From an uncultured Bacteroidales bacterium (lineage in GTDB: Bacteria > Bacteroidota > Bacteroidia > Bacteroidales > UBA932), in contig CALVDP010000010.1 of assembly GCA_944326315.1 (NCBI GenBank), positions 1 to 53,154 of the forward strand: a stretch of DNA of 53,154 nt, in the 5' to 3' direction. Of the stretch, positions 33,855 to 42,500 are shown piece after piece. Made by a program: the position numbers and the translations under genes. A model generated the notes under the pieces. It had not been told where the DNA came from, searched no databases, and saw only the letters and a list, made by a program, of their open reading frames with translations. Numbering within the stretch: position 1 is the first letter of the stretch; each line of letters begins with the position of its first letter.

Positions 33855-34733
33855 TCAACTTTTTCTTTTTCCGGAAGAATCCTTTTCCGATTTCCGGATT
33901 TCCTTCTTCAGTTCCTTGCCTATCTTCTCGCTTTCTGTTCCTTCATACCTGCCGAGCGCACGCTGTGCCCTGCGGTACAGAAGATCCAGTTCCCTGCAAT
34001 AGTCGGAATCCGGATACTCTCCCTTGAAGTTCAGATAGTCGTCCACGAACACCATGTACCTCTCTTTCTGCTTCTGATGCACGCTCAGCTGGGCGTACTT
34101 GTAGGATGACATGGCTATATAATACAATATGTCCTCCCTGAAGATATTCTCGGCATCATCCTTAAGGACATTACGGAAGGCCACCCTGGAAGCTATGTAA
34201 TCCTCCATCTTGTAATACAGGCGGGCGGCTTCAAACGCCTTGGTGTCCAGTCGGTCCTCCAGATCCTTGAGCATGAGTCCGCATGTCTCCGAATGCACGG
34301 AATTCGGGTACTCCTGCATGTATTCGGATATGGCATTTATGGCCTTGTATGTCGGATTCTGGTCCAGCTCATAGCGCAGAGTGGAGCGGTACAGACAATC
34401 AAGCCTGAGGAATCTTGCCTCCGGGGCGAACGGACTGCGCGGAAAGTATTCGAGGAAATGGTCGAAATTGGTCTCCGCAGTATAGTAGTCACGGAATCTG
34501 TAGTTGCTCAATCCCCAGTAATACTGGACTGTATCATCCCTCTCCGTTCCGGTCGTCAATACCGACAAGGATTCGAACAATGCCGCAGCCTTGGAATATT
34601 TCCTGTTGTTGTAATATTCGAAAGCAGCCTCATACTTAAGGTCGGCGTCATTGCTGTTCAGCAGCATTTCATACTGTGACTTGCACGAAAGCAGGCTCAT
34701 CGCCCCAATGAATAAAATCAGGATTCTTTTCAT
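33855..34733 (-). CDS. bamD: BamD outer-membrane assembly lipoprotein
   Basis: A 292-residue lipoprotein (IGAMSLLSC, Cys17) with TPR-like helical repeats: YEAAFEYYNNRKYSKAAALFESL, YWGLSNYRFRDYYTAETNFDHFL and AARLYYKMEDYIASRVAFRNVL. This is the BamD partner of BamA; the family is longer here than the 245-residue E. coli protein, with a basic tail rich in Lys and Ser. ATG 34733 is preferred over 34886, which lies inside trxB. It follows trxB by 23 bases. Confidence 0.93.
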   Translation of the reverse strand: MKRILILFIGAMSLLSCKSQYEMLLNSNDADLKYEAAFEYYNNRKYSKAAALFESLSVLTTGTERDDTVQYYWGLSNYRFRDYYTAETNFDHFLEYFPRSPFAPEARFLRLDCLYRSTLRYELDQNPTYKAINAISEYMQEYPNSVHSETCGLMLKDLEDRLDTKAFEAARLYYKMEDYIASRVAFRNVLKDDAENIFREDILYYIAMSSYKYAQLSVHQKQKERYMVFVDDYLNFKGEYPDSDYCRELDLLYRRAQRALGRYEGTESEKIGKELKKEIRKSEKDSSGKRKS

Positions 34734-34756
34734 CTGATCTTTGGCTCTGAAAGGTT

Positions 34757-35680
34757 TTACTGGAGATTCAGGAATTTTTCGGCATCCAGGGCCGCCATAC
34801 AGCCGGAAGCAGCGGCAGTCACAGCCTGTCTGTAGAGAGGATCCCGGACATCGCCTGCGGCAAATACGCCCTCGACATTGGTGCATGAAGTCTTGCCTTC
34901 CGTGATGATATAGCCGTTGGCGTCAGTATTCACCCACTTGGCGAAAACCTCCGAATTCGGATGATGGCCTATCGCAAGGAAGAAGCCGTCTATCGCGATA
35001 TCGAAGACCTCTCCGTCCTTTCTGGCAATGCGGACACCGGTCACCCCGGACAGGTCTCCGAGTATCTCCTGCGTATTGCAGTTCCACAATATTTCAATGT
35101 TCGGTGTGCTGAGCACCTTGTTCTGCATGGCTATGGAAGCCCTGAGGACATCCCTGCGGACGATCATGTAAACCTTCTCGCATATATTGGAAAGGTAGGC
35201 AGCCTCCTCGCATGCCGTGTCTCCGCCGCCGACAACGGCTACCTTCCTGTTCCGGTAGAAAAAGCCGTCGCATGTCGCGCATGCCGATACACCCATTCCC
35301 TTGAACTTCTCCTCGGATTCCAAACCGAGATATCTGGCAGTGGCCCCAGTGGCTATTATCAGAGCTTCCGCACACACTTCCTCTCCACTGTCCAGGGTGA
35401 TACGGAACGGCCTTGAAGACAGGTCGGCTCCTGTGGCTATACCTCTGCGGATGTCAGCGCCGAGACGTACCGCCTGGGCTCTCATGGCATCCATCAGGGA
35501 CTGTCCCGCAATACCGTTCTCGAAGCCGGGATAATTCTCGATATCCGTAGTCATGGTAAGCTGTCCGCCCGGCTGTATGCCTTCATAGAGGACAGGTGAA
35601 AGATTCGCGCGCGAAGCGTATATGGCGGCCGTATATCCTGCCGGACCTCCGCCTATTATCAGACATCTTATCTTTTCCAT
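34757..35680 (-). CDS. trxB: Thioredoxin-disulfide reductase
   Basis: A 307-residue FAD/NADPH enzyme that reduces thioredoxin. FAD fold CLIIGGGPAGYTAAIYASR at the start, redox-active ACATCDGFF (Cys-Ala-Thr-Cys), NADPH fold VAVVGGGDTACEEA, and the C-terminal GVFAAGDVRDPLYRQ. ATG 35680 gives the normal start; an in-frame 35833 start would run back into the SDR gene. Own promoter at 35699-35706. First gene of trxB-bamD-rpoZ-recN. Confidence 0.97.
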   Translation of the reverse strand: MEKIRCLIIGGGPAGYTAAIYASRANLSPVLYEGIQPGGQLTMTTDIENYPGFENGIAGQSLMDAMRAQAVRLGADIRRGIATGADLSSRPFRITLDSGEEVCAEALIIATGATARYLGLESEEKFKGMGVSACATCDGFFYRNRKVAVVGGGDTACEEAAYLSNICEKVYMIVRRDVLRASIAMQNKVLSTPNIEILWNCNTQEILGDLSGVTGVRIARKDGEVFDIAIDGFFLAIGHHPNSEVFAKWVNTDANGYIITEGKTSCTNVEGVFAAGDVRDPLYRQAVTAAASGCMAALDAEKFLNLQ

Positions 35681-35698
35681 CTGAAGAATTTTAACTCG

Positions 35699-35706
35699 CA
35701 AATATA
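35699..35706 (-). promoter_or_regulatory. Promoter -7 box for trxB-bamD-rpoZ-recN
   Basis: Minus strand TATATTTG, 18 bases before the trxB ATG, in the 34-base gap after the SDR gene. Confidence 0.6.
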
Positions 35707-35714
35707 TGAATTTT

Positions 35715-36560
35715 TCAGAGATTATGGACGTGCTTTCTGACAAGTCCGTACACCGGGCCCACAATCCAGTCCGGAAGAATTGCCACGACAGGCCTGAAAA
35801 TATGGTTGACAAGACCGGGCAGCAGGCTTGCACGCCTTCTGAACATGGCCTTCAGCGCCTTCCGCGCCGCCTTTTCAGGAGGAATCATCACATAGATATG
35901 GACGGCGAGCTTCCGAAGTGAGGGCTTGAGCGGATAAAGCGGAGTATCCACAGCCCCGAAATATGCCGTGGTCACACTTACACCCGAGCCGCGGCATTCA
36001 AGTCGCAGAGAACGGGAGAAAGCCTTGATGAAACGTTTGGTGTTCGCATACATCCCGAGTGCCGGCCACGGCATCCATGCAGCCAGGGAAGATATGTTAA
36101 GGATGTAGCCGTGGCCGCGCTCTTTCATGCCAGGCAGGAATTCCCTGCAAAGCATGAGTGGCGTATAATTATGGACCATCATTATGGCAGACAGCATCTT
36201 CCTGTCAGCCGAGGCTGTCTCCTTCACGAAGAACAGGCCGGCGTTGTTTATTAGTATGTCCACAACAAGTCCTGCCGAACTGACAGCAGCGGCTATCTTC
36301 TGTGCCGCATCCATTTCCGAAAGGTCCTGTGCCAGAGGCAATACTCTGAACTTTTCGCTGTCAGGGAGTCCGGATTCAGATGCCTCCCGCACCGCTTCGT
36401 CCGCCGTATCGGCAAGTTTTCCGGCAGAGATGTCCACCAGCACAAGGTTGTATCCATGTCCGGCGAGTATCCTGGCATAAATCCGTCCCATCCCGCCAGC
36501 CGCGCCGGTTATGAGTGCCGCAGTCTCAAAATTCCCCAAAGGTATTCCTTCGATTCTCAT
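35715..36560 (-). CDS. Short-chain dehydrogenase/reductase
   Basis: A 281-residue SDR. Cofactor loop TGAAGGMG at about residues 18-25 (TGxxxGxG), NNAG at about 106, catalytic Ser in NISSLAAW and the YANTK (YxxxK) pair. The C-terminal extension after residue 210 is hydrophobic (LPGLVNHIFRPVVAILPDWIVG), hinting at membrane association as in the sterol/acyl-lipid-type SDRs. Aspartate in LVDIS after the second strand suggests NAD rather than NADP. Substrate unknown. Divergent from the Fur-family gene. Confidence 0.85.
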   Translation of the reverse strand: MRIEGIPLGNFETAALITGAAGGMGRIYARILAGHGYNLVLVDISAGKLADTADEAVREASESGLPDSEKFRVLPLAQDLSEMDAAQKIAAAVSSAGLVVDILINNAGLFFVKETASADRKMLSAIMMVHNYTPLMLCREFLPGMKERGHGYILNISSLAAWMPWPALGMYANTKRFIKAFSRSLRLECRGSGVSVTTAYFGAVDTPLYPLKPSLRKLAVHIYVMIPPEKAARKALKAMFRRRASLLPGLVNHIFRPVVAILPDWIVGPVYGLVRKHVHNL

Positions 36561-36622
36561 GAAAGATTTTAATTATAATTTTGAATATTTCAATTTTATT
36601 TTGTGTTGGGCCCAATTTTTTA

Positions 36623-36630
36623 TAATTTTG
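36623..36630 (+). promoter_or_regulatory. Promoter -7 box for the Fur-family gene
   Basis: TAATTTTG, 19 bases before the ATG at 36650. The surrounding 80 bases are very AT-rich, which could hide an autoregulatory site. Confidence 0.6.
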
Positions 36631-36649
36631 CGCCATATTTTGAGTATAT

Positions 36650-37099
36650 ATGACTACCCAGACCGCCAAAAACAGCTTGGAACAGTTCAGGAATGTACTG
36701 AAGTCGCATTCTCTGAAAGCCACACCTCAAAGGATAGCCGTACACGAAGCTATGCTGAAACTTGGTCATGCTTCGGCAGATATGGTCACCGAAGAAATCC
36801 AGAAAAGCAGCAATACCAAAGTGACGGTCGCATCAGTATACAATATCCTTACCAATATGGCTCTGCTCGGCATATATCATCACCGGCTCAGCGCCAACAA
36901 CAAGATGTATTTCGATGTCAACACTTTCAAGCATCTGCACATATACGACTGCGAGAACCACGAATACAAGGACGTCATCGACAATGAGCTGATGGAACTC
37001 GTGGAGAATTATTTCGTGAAACGCAGATTCCGCGGCTACAGCATAGAGCACATAGACATCCAGCTTGTAGGAAGACCTACCCGAAAGAAAAGAGCCTGA
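36650..37099 (+). CDS. Fur-family metal- or peroxide-responsive regulator
   Basis: A 149-residue winged-helix protein of the Fur/PerR family: LKATPQRIAVHEAMLKLGHASADMV and VTVASVYNILTNMALLGI form the DNA-binding half; the second half starts MYFDVNTFKHLHIYDCENHEY. The His-x-His regulatory site region is present but the CxxC pairs of the structural zinc site found in many members are absent, so it may be a zinc-site-poor PerR-like variant. The metal sensed and targets are not readable. It converges with cstA and diverges from the SDR gene. Confidence 0.85.
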   Translation: MTTQTAKNSLEQFRNVLKSHSLKATPQRIAVHEAMLKLGHASADMVTEEIQKSSNTKVTVASVYNILTNMALLGIYHHRLSANNKMYFDVNTFKHLHIYDCENHEYKDVIDNELMELVENYFVKRRFRGYSIEHIDIQLVGRPTRKKRA

Positions 37100-37153
37100 C
37101 CGGATATGATATGTCCAGGACTTTCGGACTAAGACGTCTGATGTGACCGAAAA

Positions 37154-38629
37154 TCATTTTAAGTCGCACCTTCTTGTCTTACGGTCCGTCACAATGCAGA
37201 ATGCGAGGGCAGCCATAGCAACCAGGGCCCCTGCCACATATCCGATGACCGGATCAAGATGCAATCCGCCGGAGCGGTAAGGAGCCATGAGGAAATAGCT
37301 GACACAGACAAAGGTCAGGAATGTCGCAGGTACTGACGCCATCCAGTGGGGCTTTCCCGATTTCATCAGATATGCAGTCACAGTCCACAAGACAAGGGCC
37401 GCAAGCAGCTGGTTGCATATCCCGACATAATTCCAAATTGTCGAAAAATCAGCCATGCAGCAGAAATAGGCCAGCAGGAATACCGGCACCGATATCACCA
37501 GCCTGTGGGAAATCTTCTTCTGGTCATACCTAAACAGGTCGGCAAGCGTCAGCCTCATGCTGCGGAATGCCGTATCGCCTGAAGTTATCGGGCAGACCAC
37601 CACGCCTATTACAGCTATCACTGCCCCCACCTGGCCGAGCCAGCTCTTGCAGATCATGTCCACGGCTATCGCAGGCGTGACTTTGGTCAGGACGCCGTTC
37701 ACCATGATACCTTCGGATGCTGCCCTGTTCAGACCTTCCGGACCGCCGAAATACGCCATCGCAGCACTTGCCCAGATCATGGCCACAATACCCTCGGCCA
37801 CCATCGCGCCATAGAATACAGGTCTGCCGTATTTCTCGTTTTTCAGGCATCTCGACATCAATGGAGACTGTGTGGAATGGAATCCGGATATTGCTCCGCA
37901 GGAAATGACGATGAAAAGCATCGGTATGAGGATATTGTCCTGAGGGTCGTAGTGGAAGTTCCTGAGCATGTCAGGCGTAAGTTCCGGCATCGAGACCGTG
38001 CCTGCAAGTGCTCCCCACAGCATGGCGCCGCCCACACCCACAGCCATGAACAGAAGCGCCGCACCCATAAACGGGTAGATGGAACCTATTATCTTGTCTA
38101 TAGGCAGCAGCGTGGCAAGTATATAATAGAAGAATATGATATAGAGCCACCATGTCTTGTCCCAGCCTGTAAGGGACTGCATGAGGTCCGCCGGGCCTGT
38201 CACGAAAGAGACTCCTATCGCCAGCAGGAGAAAAGGCACGACTATGGACATTACGGTCTTTCCTGCCTTGCCCAGATATTTTCCTGCGACGTCAGGCATG
38301 TTCACCCCGTCATTACGCAATGAAAGCATCCCCGAGAAATAATCATGCACGGCTCCCATGAAAATGCATCCGAAGACTATCCACAGATATGCCGCCGGGC
38401 CGTAGGCCGCACCCATTATCGCTCCGAATATCGGACCGAGTCCGGCAATGTTCAGGAACTGTATCACGAAAACCTTCCATGTCGGCATCACCTTGTAGTC
38501 CACCTTGTCCGCCTTCGTCACTGCAGGGGTAGGCCTGCCCGGATCCGAGCCGAAAAATCTGTCCACGAATTTTCCATACAGGAAATATCCTGCCACCAAT
38601 GCGGCAATTGCCAAACAGAACGTAATCAT
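37154..38629 (-). CDS. cstA: CstA-family peptide/pyruvate transporter
   Basis: A 491-residue membrane protein with many hydrophobic segments and the CstA signatures: FLNIAGLGPIFGAIMGAAYGPAAYLWI, VFGCIFMGAVHDYFSGMLSLRNDG, CGAISGFHSTQSPLMSRCLKNE and SGDTAFRSMRLTLAD. Family members import pyruvate or peptides in starvation. It is the short form, lacking the C-terminal part of E. coli CstA, and no YbdD-type partner is adjacent. Its start overlaps a 24-codon upstream ORF by ATGA. The promoter is at 38995-39002, beyond element copy E, so the leader is nearly 370 bases long. Confidence 0.93.
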   Translation of the reverse strand: MITFCLAIAALVAGYFLYGKFVDRFFGSDPGRPTPAVTKADKVDYKVMPTWKVFVIQFLNIAGLGPIFGAIMGAAYGPAAYLWIVFGCIFMGAVHDYFSGMLSLRNDGVNMPDVAGKYLGKAGKTVMSIVVPFLLLAIGVSFVTGPADLMQSLTGWDKTWWLYIIFFYYILATLLPIDKIIGSIYPFMGAALLFMAVGVGGAMLWGALAGTVSMPELTPDMLRNFHYDPQDNILIPMLFIVISCGAISGFHSTQSPLMSRCLKNEKYGRPVFYGAMVAEGIVAMIWASAAMAYFGGPEGLNRAASEGIMVNGVLTKVTPAIAVDMICKSWLGQVGAVIAVIGVVVCPITSGDTAFRSMRLTLADLFRYDQKKISHRLVISVPVFLLAYFCCMADFSTIWNYVGICNQLLAALVLWTVTAYLMKSGKPHWMASVPATFLTFVCVSYFLMAPYRSGGLHLDPVIGYVAGALVAMAALAFCIVTDRKTRRCDLK

Positions 38630-38700
38630 AACCTTGAGTTTTCCTGTCTTCTCCGGCCCTGCAAGCTGCCGTTCTTTCCCGGCATGCCTTCGCGGACCAT
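38626..38700 (-). CDS. Possible 24-codon upstream ORF coupled to cstA
   Basis: ATG at 38700-38698 opens a reading frame (MVREGMPGKNGSLQGRRRQE...) that stops with TGA at 38628-38626, overlapping the cstA ATG as ATGA. It begins 23 bases from element copy E, the same distance range at which the element precedes other genes. The peptide is basic and resembles nothing I know. It may be a coupled leader ORF or chance. Confidence 0.3.
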   Translation of the reverse strand: MVREGMPGKNGSLQGRRRQENSRL

Positions 38701-38723
38701 TGTTCCATTGAATTATTGTAGTT

Positions 38724-38922
38724 AACGTCAGTTCGACGAATTATTCTGTTCAATATCAGAGATTCCGTCGAACTGACGTTACGATTTCTTCGAAATCCCT
38801 TTCCTTTTTCGTGTCACCCCTCTTAAATTCTCCCCTGCGTAGGGGAGAACTTACGCCGGACTTCGTCCTCTATAGAGGTAATTCTATGAAATTCATTCCA
38901 TTCATTTCATCGAATTCACGTT
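38724..38922 (-). repeat. Copy E of the dispersed element (complete, 199 bp)
   Basis: Same order as copy C with few base changes. AGTT stands on both sides (38720-38723 and 38923-38926). The inverted-repeat end faces cstA. Confidence 0.95.
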
Positions 38923-38939
38923 AGTTATCAGTCTTAATG

Positions 38940-38987
38940 CAGCCGGGGTACGAGCCATGGACATGCATTGCTCCCCCGCAGAGGCTG
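38940..38987 (-). other. Leader hairpin at the 5' end of the cstA transcript
   Basis: Minus strand CAGCC, bulge, GGGG and GAGC pair with GCTC, CCCC and GGCTG across a 14-base loop, starting eight bases after the -7 box. Confidence 0.6.
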
Positions 38988-38994
38988 GATTTTG

Positions 38995-39002
38995 CAAAAA
39001 TA
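38995..39002 (-). promoter_or_regulatory. Promoter -7 box for cstA
   Basis: Minus strand TATTTTTG, a full consensus match, upstream of the hairpin and of element copy E. Confidence 0.55.
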
Positions 39003-39351
39003 ACAAATTTCCGGGAAAGATGTACCTGCTGACTTCACCTGTCACCTACATTTTCCGGAAAATCCGCATCCGGACCCGACCGTCAGCGCGGCATACATCA
39101 AGGATACCACAGCATTCAGTACTTCCGGCAGCTCTGTCCCGACTTCCGTCTCACACGGCGGAGCAGGATTCCTGATTCCGTCAGCATCGAGGCTTTATGT
39201 TGGGGCAATCGCTGGGGCATGTTTTCCGGTTCTTGTGCAAAGGTATCGATTAAATCGGACAATGCATACGGTCTTTTGCATGCCCCAAGCCGGACTTCAG
39301 GACATTTTTCACTGCTTTTCCTGAAAAAAGGCCTGAAAAAAGCAAAAAAAA

Positions 39352-39382
39352 TTTGCAGGATAACAAATGTTGTGTATCTTTG
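39352..39382 (+). promoter_or_regulatory. Promoter of tRNA-Val
   Basis: TTTG at 39352-39355, then exactly 19 bases, then TATCTTTG at 39375-39382: the best -33/-7 pair in the window. Transcription should start about 39 bases before the tRNA. Confidence 0.8.
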
Positions 39383-39427
39383 CAATCCCAAAACAAAACG
39401 GGGAGTTCTTTAAAAGAAATCAATGAC

Positions 39428-39505
39428 GGGAGCATAGCTCAGTTGGTTCAGAGCGTCTGCCTTACAAGCAGAGGGTCGGGGGTTCGACTCCCTCTGCTCC
39501 CACCA
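39428..39505 (+). tRNA. tRNA-Val (anticodon UAC)
   Basis: Acceptor GGGAGCA pairs with TGCTCCC; D arm AGCTCAGTTGGTTCAGAGC; anticodon stem TCTGC/GCAGA around loop CTTACAA, anticodon TAC; T arm GGGGGTTCGACTCCC; discriminator A and an encoded CCA. Followed by a perfect 15-bp terminator stem. Confidence 0.97.
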
Positions 39506-39517
39506 CGAAACAGAAAT

Positions 39518-39556
39518 GGGGCTGCATCAAAACACTTATTTTGATGCAGCCCCTTT
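39518..39556 (+). terminator. Terminator of tRNA-Val
   Basis: GGGGCTGCATCAAAA/TTTTGATGCAGCCCC, a perfect 15-bp stem with a six-base loop, followed by TTT. It lies 28 bases from the end of the converging alpha-2-macroglobulin gene and may serve both. Confidence 0.9.
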
Positions 39557-39583
39557 AAGATTACATCGAATCCACGTTAATTG

Positions 39584-42500
39584 CTACTCATGGGAGACCT
39601 CCTGACATGGATTGGCTTCCGCATTTGCCCTGTAATGAGGGGCGTACATACACTCCACCTCTGCTGCAGGACAAGTGAAGGCACCGGCCTGAGTCACGAC
39701 AAAGGTTTCAGTCAGCCTCGTATCTTCCTCTGCCAGAACATCCATATACCAAATGCTTCTGTCAGCTTTCACCTCCCTGTAGGAATACGGATAGAACTGC
39801 CTCAGACCCGTTCTGTAAAGCGGGCGGAAATGCAGCCCGTAAGGTCCTGACAACTGGTCTTCCGGCCTCATGGCAGCATATCTCGGAGCCGAGAAACGGA
39901 CAAAGCTGCGGTTTTCAGCACTCCAGATATCATAAACGGCAAGTATCCGGTCCCCTACCTCAAGCGCTTCTCCTTCAGCTATCTCCCTGTAGCCTTCGAT
40001 CTCAGAATCAGAGACCGAGCTGTCCTCCTTGAAATACCGGACATCCACTGAAACATCATTGCCTGCCGCCTTAATTTCAGAGAAAGGCTTTTCGTATTTC
40101 TGTGTCAGCACAAGGACTTTTGCAGACAGGAGCTCCTGCGAACCGCCGGACACTGCTTCAAGTGCAAGAAGATATGCCGGGTCTTCATCCCAGTCCTGTG
40201 TCTCTTTCTGCACCATTATCCACAGCCTGATGCCGTCCGCAATCTCCGCAGCCTCACGGTCCCCTGCATAGTCAGCGTATTCCGAAAGAAGTCTGCAGAG
40301 CGCGGAATGGGCGTAAAGTTCATTTTCGAGAAGACCCCTGAACGGCATGACGGCATTCGGATAATATTTCCCTCCGGATCTGTGGTCGGCCGCATATTCT
40401 TTCAGGGAGACCATATACCTGTCAATGGATGACTCCAGCTTGCGGTTGGCCTTCAGCCCGACAGTCTCCAGGAAAATATCGGAGTCAGTATCTGCCGACA
40501 GAATGAAGTTCAATGCCGTATTCGCCCTGCGGGCCTTATAGAGAATATATCCCGGAGCATCGGTCTCCCTGTCGTACAGGTATTTCTTCACCTGCCCGCG
40601 GAAAGCCTTCAGTTCCTTGCGTCCAGGCTCTGCTGCCAGAGGTTCGTCCGCATAAAGCGACCGGACATAAAGATATTGTCCGAGACTGATTCCTCCAGCC
40701 CATCCCATAAGCCTGTCACCGGAGAAATAATACTCGTCAAGATAGCCCACAGCCTTTGAGGCGGCCTCGGCAAGCTCCGTGGCGGTACCTTCTGCAGCAT
40801 ACCTGTCCATGGCCGCGATATATTCGAGTATGACAGCGGTAACCAGCGGTGAGGACGGCCCTCCTTTCAGCCAGGCGAATCCTCCGCCCGTATTCTGGTA
40901 CGAAAGAAGTATCTCATCAAGATGCGCAGTGTCCGCACCGGCCACATCGCCGCGCAATGCTCCTGCAAGCCTTGACGAGAAACAAGCCCTGGCTACCGAT
41001 ATGGCATCGGAGGCTGATGTTGCAGATACAGTGTCAGGGACTGCATCGATCAACATGTCATATATTGAAATCTCCCTGGATACGGCACCATAGCCGGATA
41101 CATTCACGAACTCGGACTGCAATGCCCTGTAAAGGGAATCACGGGACATGCCGGACATGAGCAGCGATGAATGGGACTCATAAAGCGTCTGGACAGGCGC
41201 CGACACTGGCACTGCCACGAAAATGCCGTCAGAAGCACCGGAAGAAGTCCGGTAAAGGACCTTGATACCCAACGTGTCAATATCATACGGAACATCTGTA
41301 ATGAACGATTCCGCGCGTGAGGAATTGACCGGGACTCCGGCCGGACGGCTCATCACCATCAAAGGAACAGCATCCTGATAATCCTTCCCGTCATAGAAAT
41401 AGGCTGTCAGCACGCCTTCCGCATCGGCTTCGGACTGGTTGGACAATGCGACCTGAAGCACATATCTGTCCCCAGAGTACAGATAGGCGGGCTGCATCAC
41501 GGATACCGTGACAGGCAGAGATACCTGCATCGTCTTGCGCAGGACATTGTTGGACATCGACTTGTCATGTGCGAAAAGCGACACATAGTATTCCGAAAGC
41601 TTGTCTCCTGCCTTGAAGCTAAACGAGATCTTGCCCTGCGCATCCGCACGGAGGAAAGGATAGAATGCAAGCGCTTCGGAAAAGTCTTCCCTTACAGCGA
41701 CATCCGCAGGCAAAGCCTGGGCGGCTCCCGCGACAGACTTGGTCATGACGGCATTGTCTGCCACCTCCTCCACCGCCATATCTCCTGACACACTGTTTCT
41801 TGAAAAACGCGGAGCCGCACTTACAAGCTGGAACGGAACAGCCTCTGCCTCGTACGGAGGTCTGTACCATTGTGAACGTCCGCGGCCGGAAACTTCTCCC
41901 GGGACACAGTTGCTCCATACATACGAGCGGCTTACGGCAGGCATAAGCCTGTTCCACCTGCCGGAGGCAATCGTCTCGGTCGTCACGTCAAATACGGAGA
42001 CCGCGCATTCGGCTCCAGGCAAAGTCATGATCTCATACACGCAATCTTCTCCCGGCCAGGCCTTGTCAGTAAATCTGGTGAATGAAAGCGGGAGTTCCAG
42101 ATTTGCACTCTTGCGGTCAAAATCATGGCTGAAAGTGTAGAATCTGGCATTTCTGAAATATGTCACAAGCATCTGCACGGCATCAGGATAATTGTCCTTG
42201 AATCCATATTCCAATGTCCTGAGAGAGCCGCTTTCTCCGCTGACGCCATCCAGATGCACGATTTCAGAATAAAGGCATGTATTCCGGCCTCCGAAGAGCT
42301 GGACAACGGCCCATACAGGTCCGTCGGAAGCCCCGAACTGCACCTTGATGTCCCCGCCTGACGGAATTACCCTGAAGAAATTCTCCAGAGGCATATACAA
42401 TGTGCCGTCGTCTTCATCAGCCTTTATGAGGTCGCAGACACATGTCCGTGTCCTGCCTCCGGCACAGGCGGATGCGCTGACACGATACACGCCGGACGGC

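Larger units (their letters stand above)
38923..39427. other. Gene-poor stretch between cstA leader and tRNA-Val
   Basis: About 500 bases without a convincing gene. It holds the cstA promoter and its hairpin (38940-39002), the tRNA promoter (39352-39382), and a minus-strand TACCTTTG box at 39245-39238. From that box a short frame of 34 codons (ATG 39220, stop 39116) could be read; it looks non-coding. An inverted pair GGGGCATG/CATGCCCC lies near 39214 and 39279. A small minus-strand RNA is possible but not supported further. Confidence 0.45.

Noticed and set aside
39116-39391. Minus-strand small ORF upstream of tRNA-Val
   Set aside because: No family resemblance, arginine-rich composition and overlap with the tRNA promoter region; a candidate -7 box at 39245 is not enough to call a gene or RNA.
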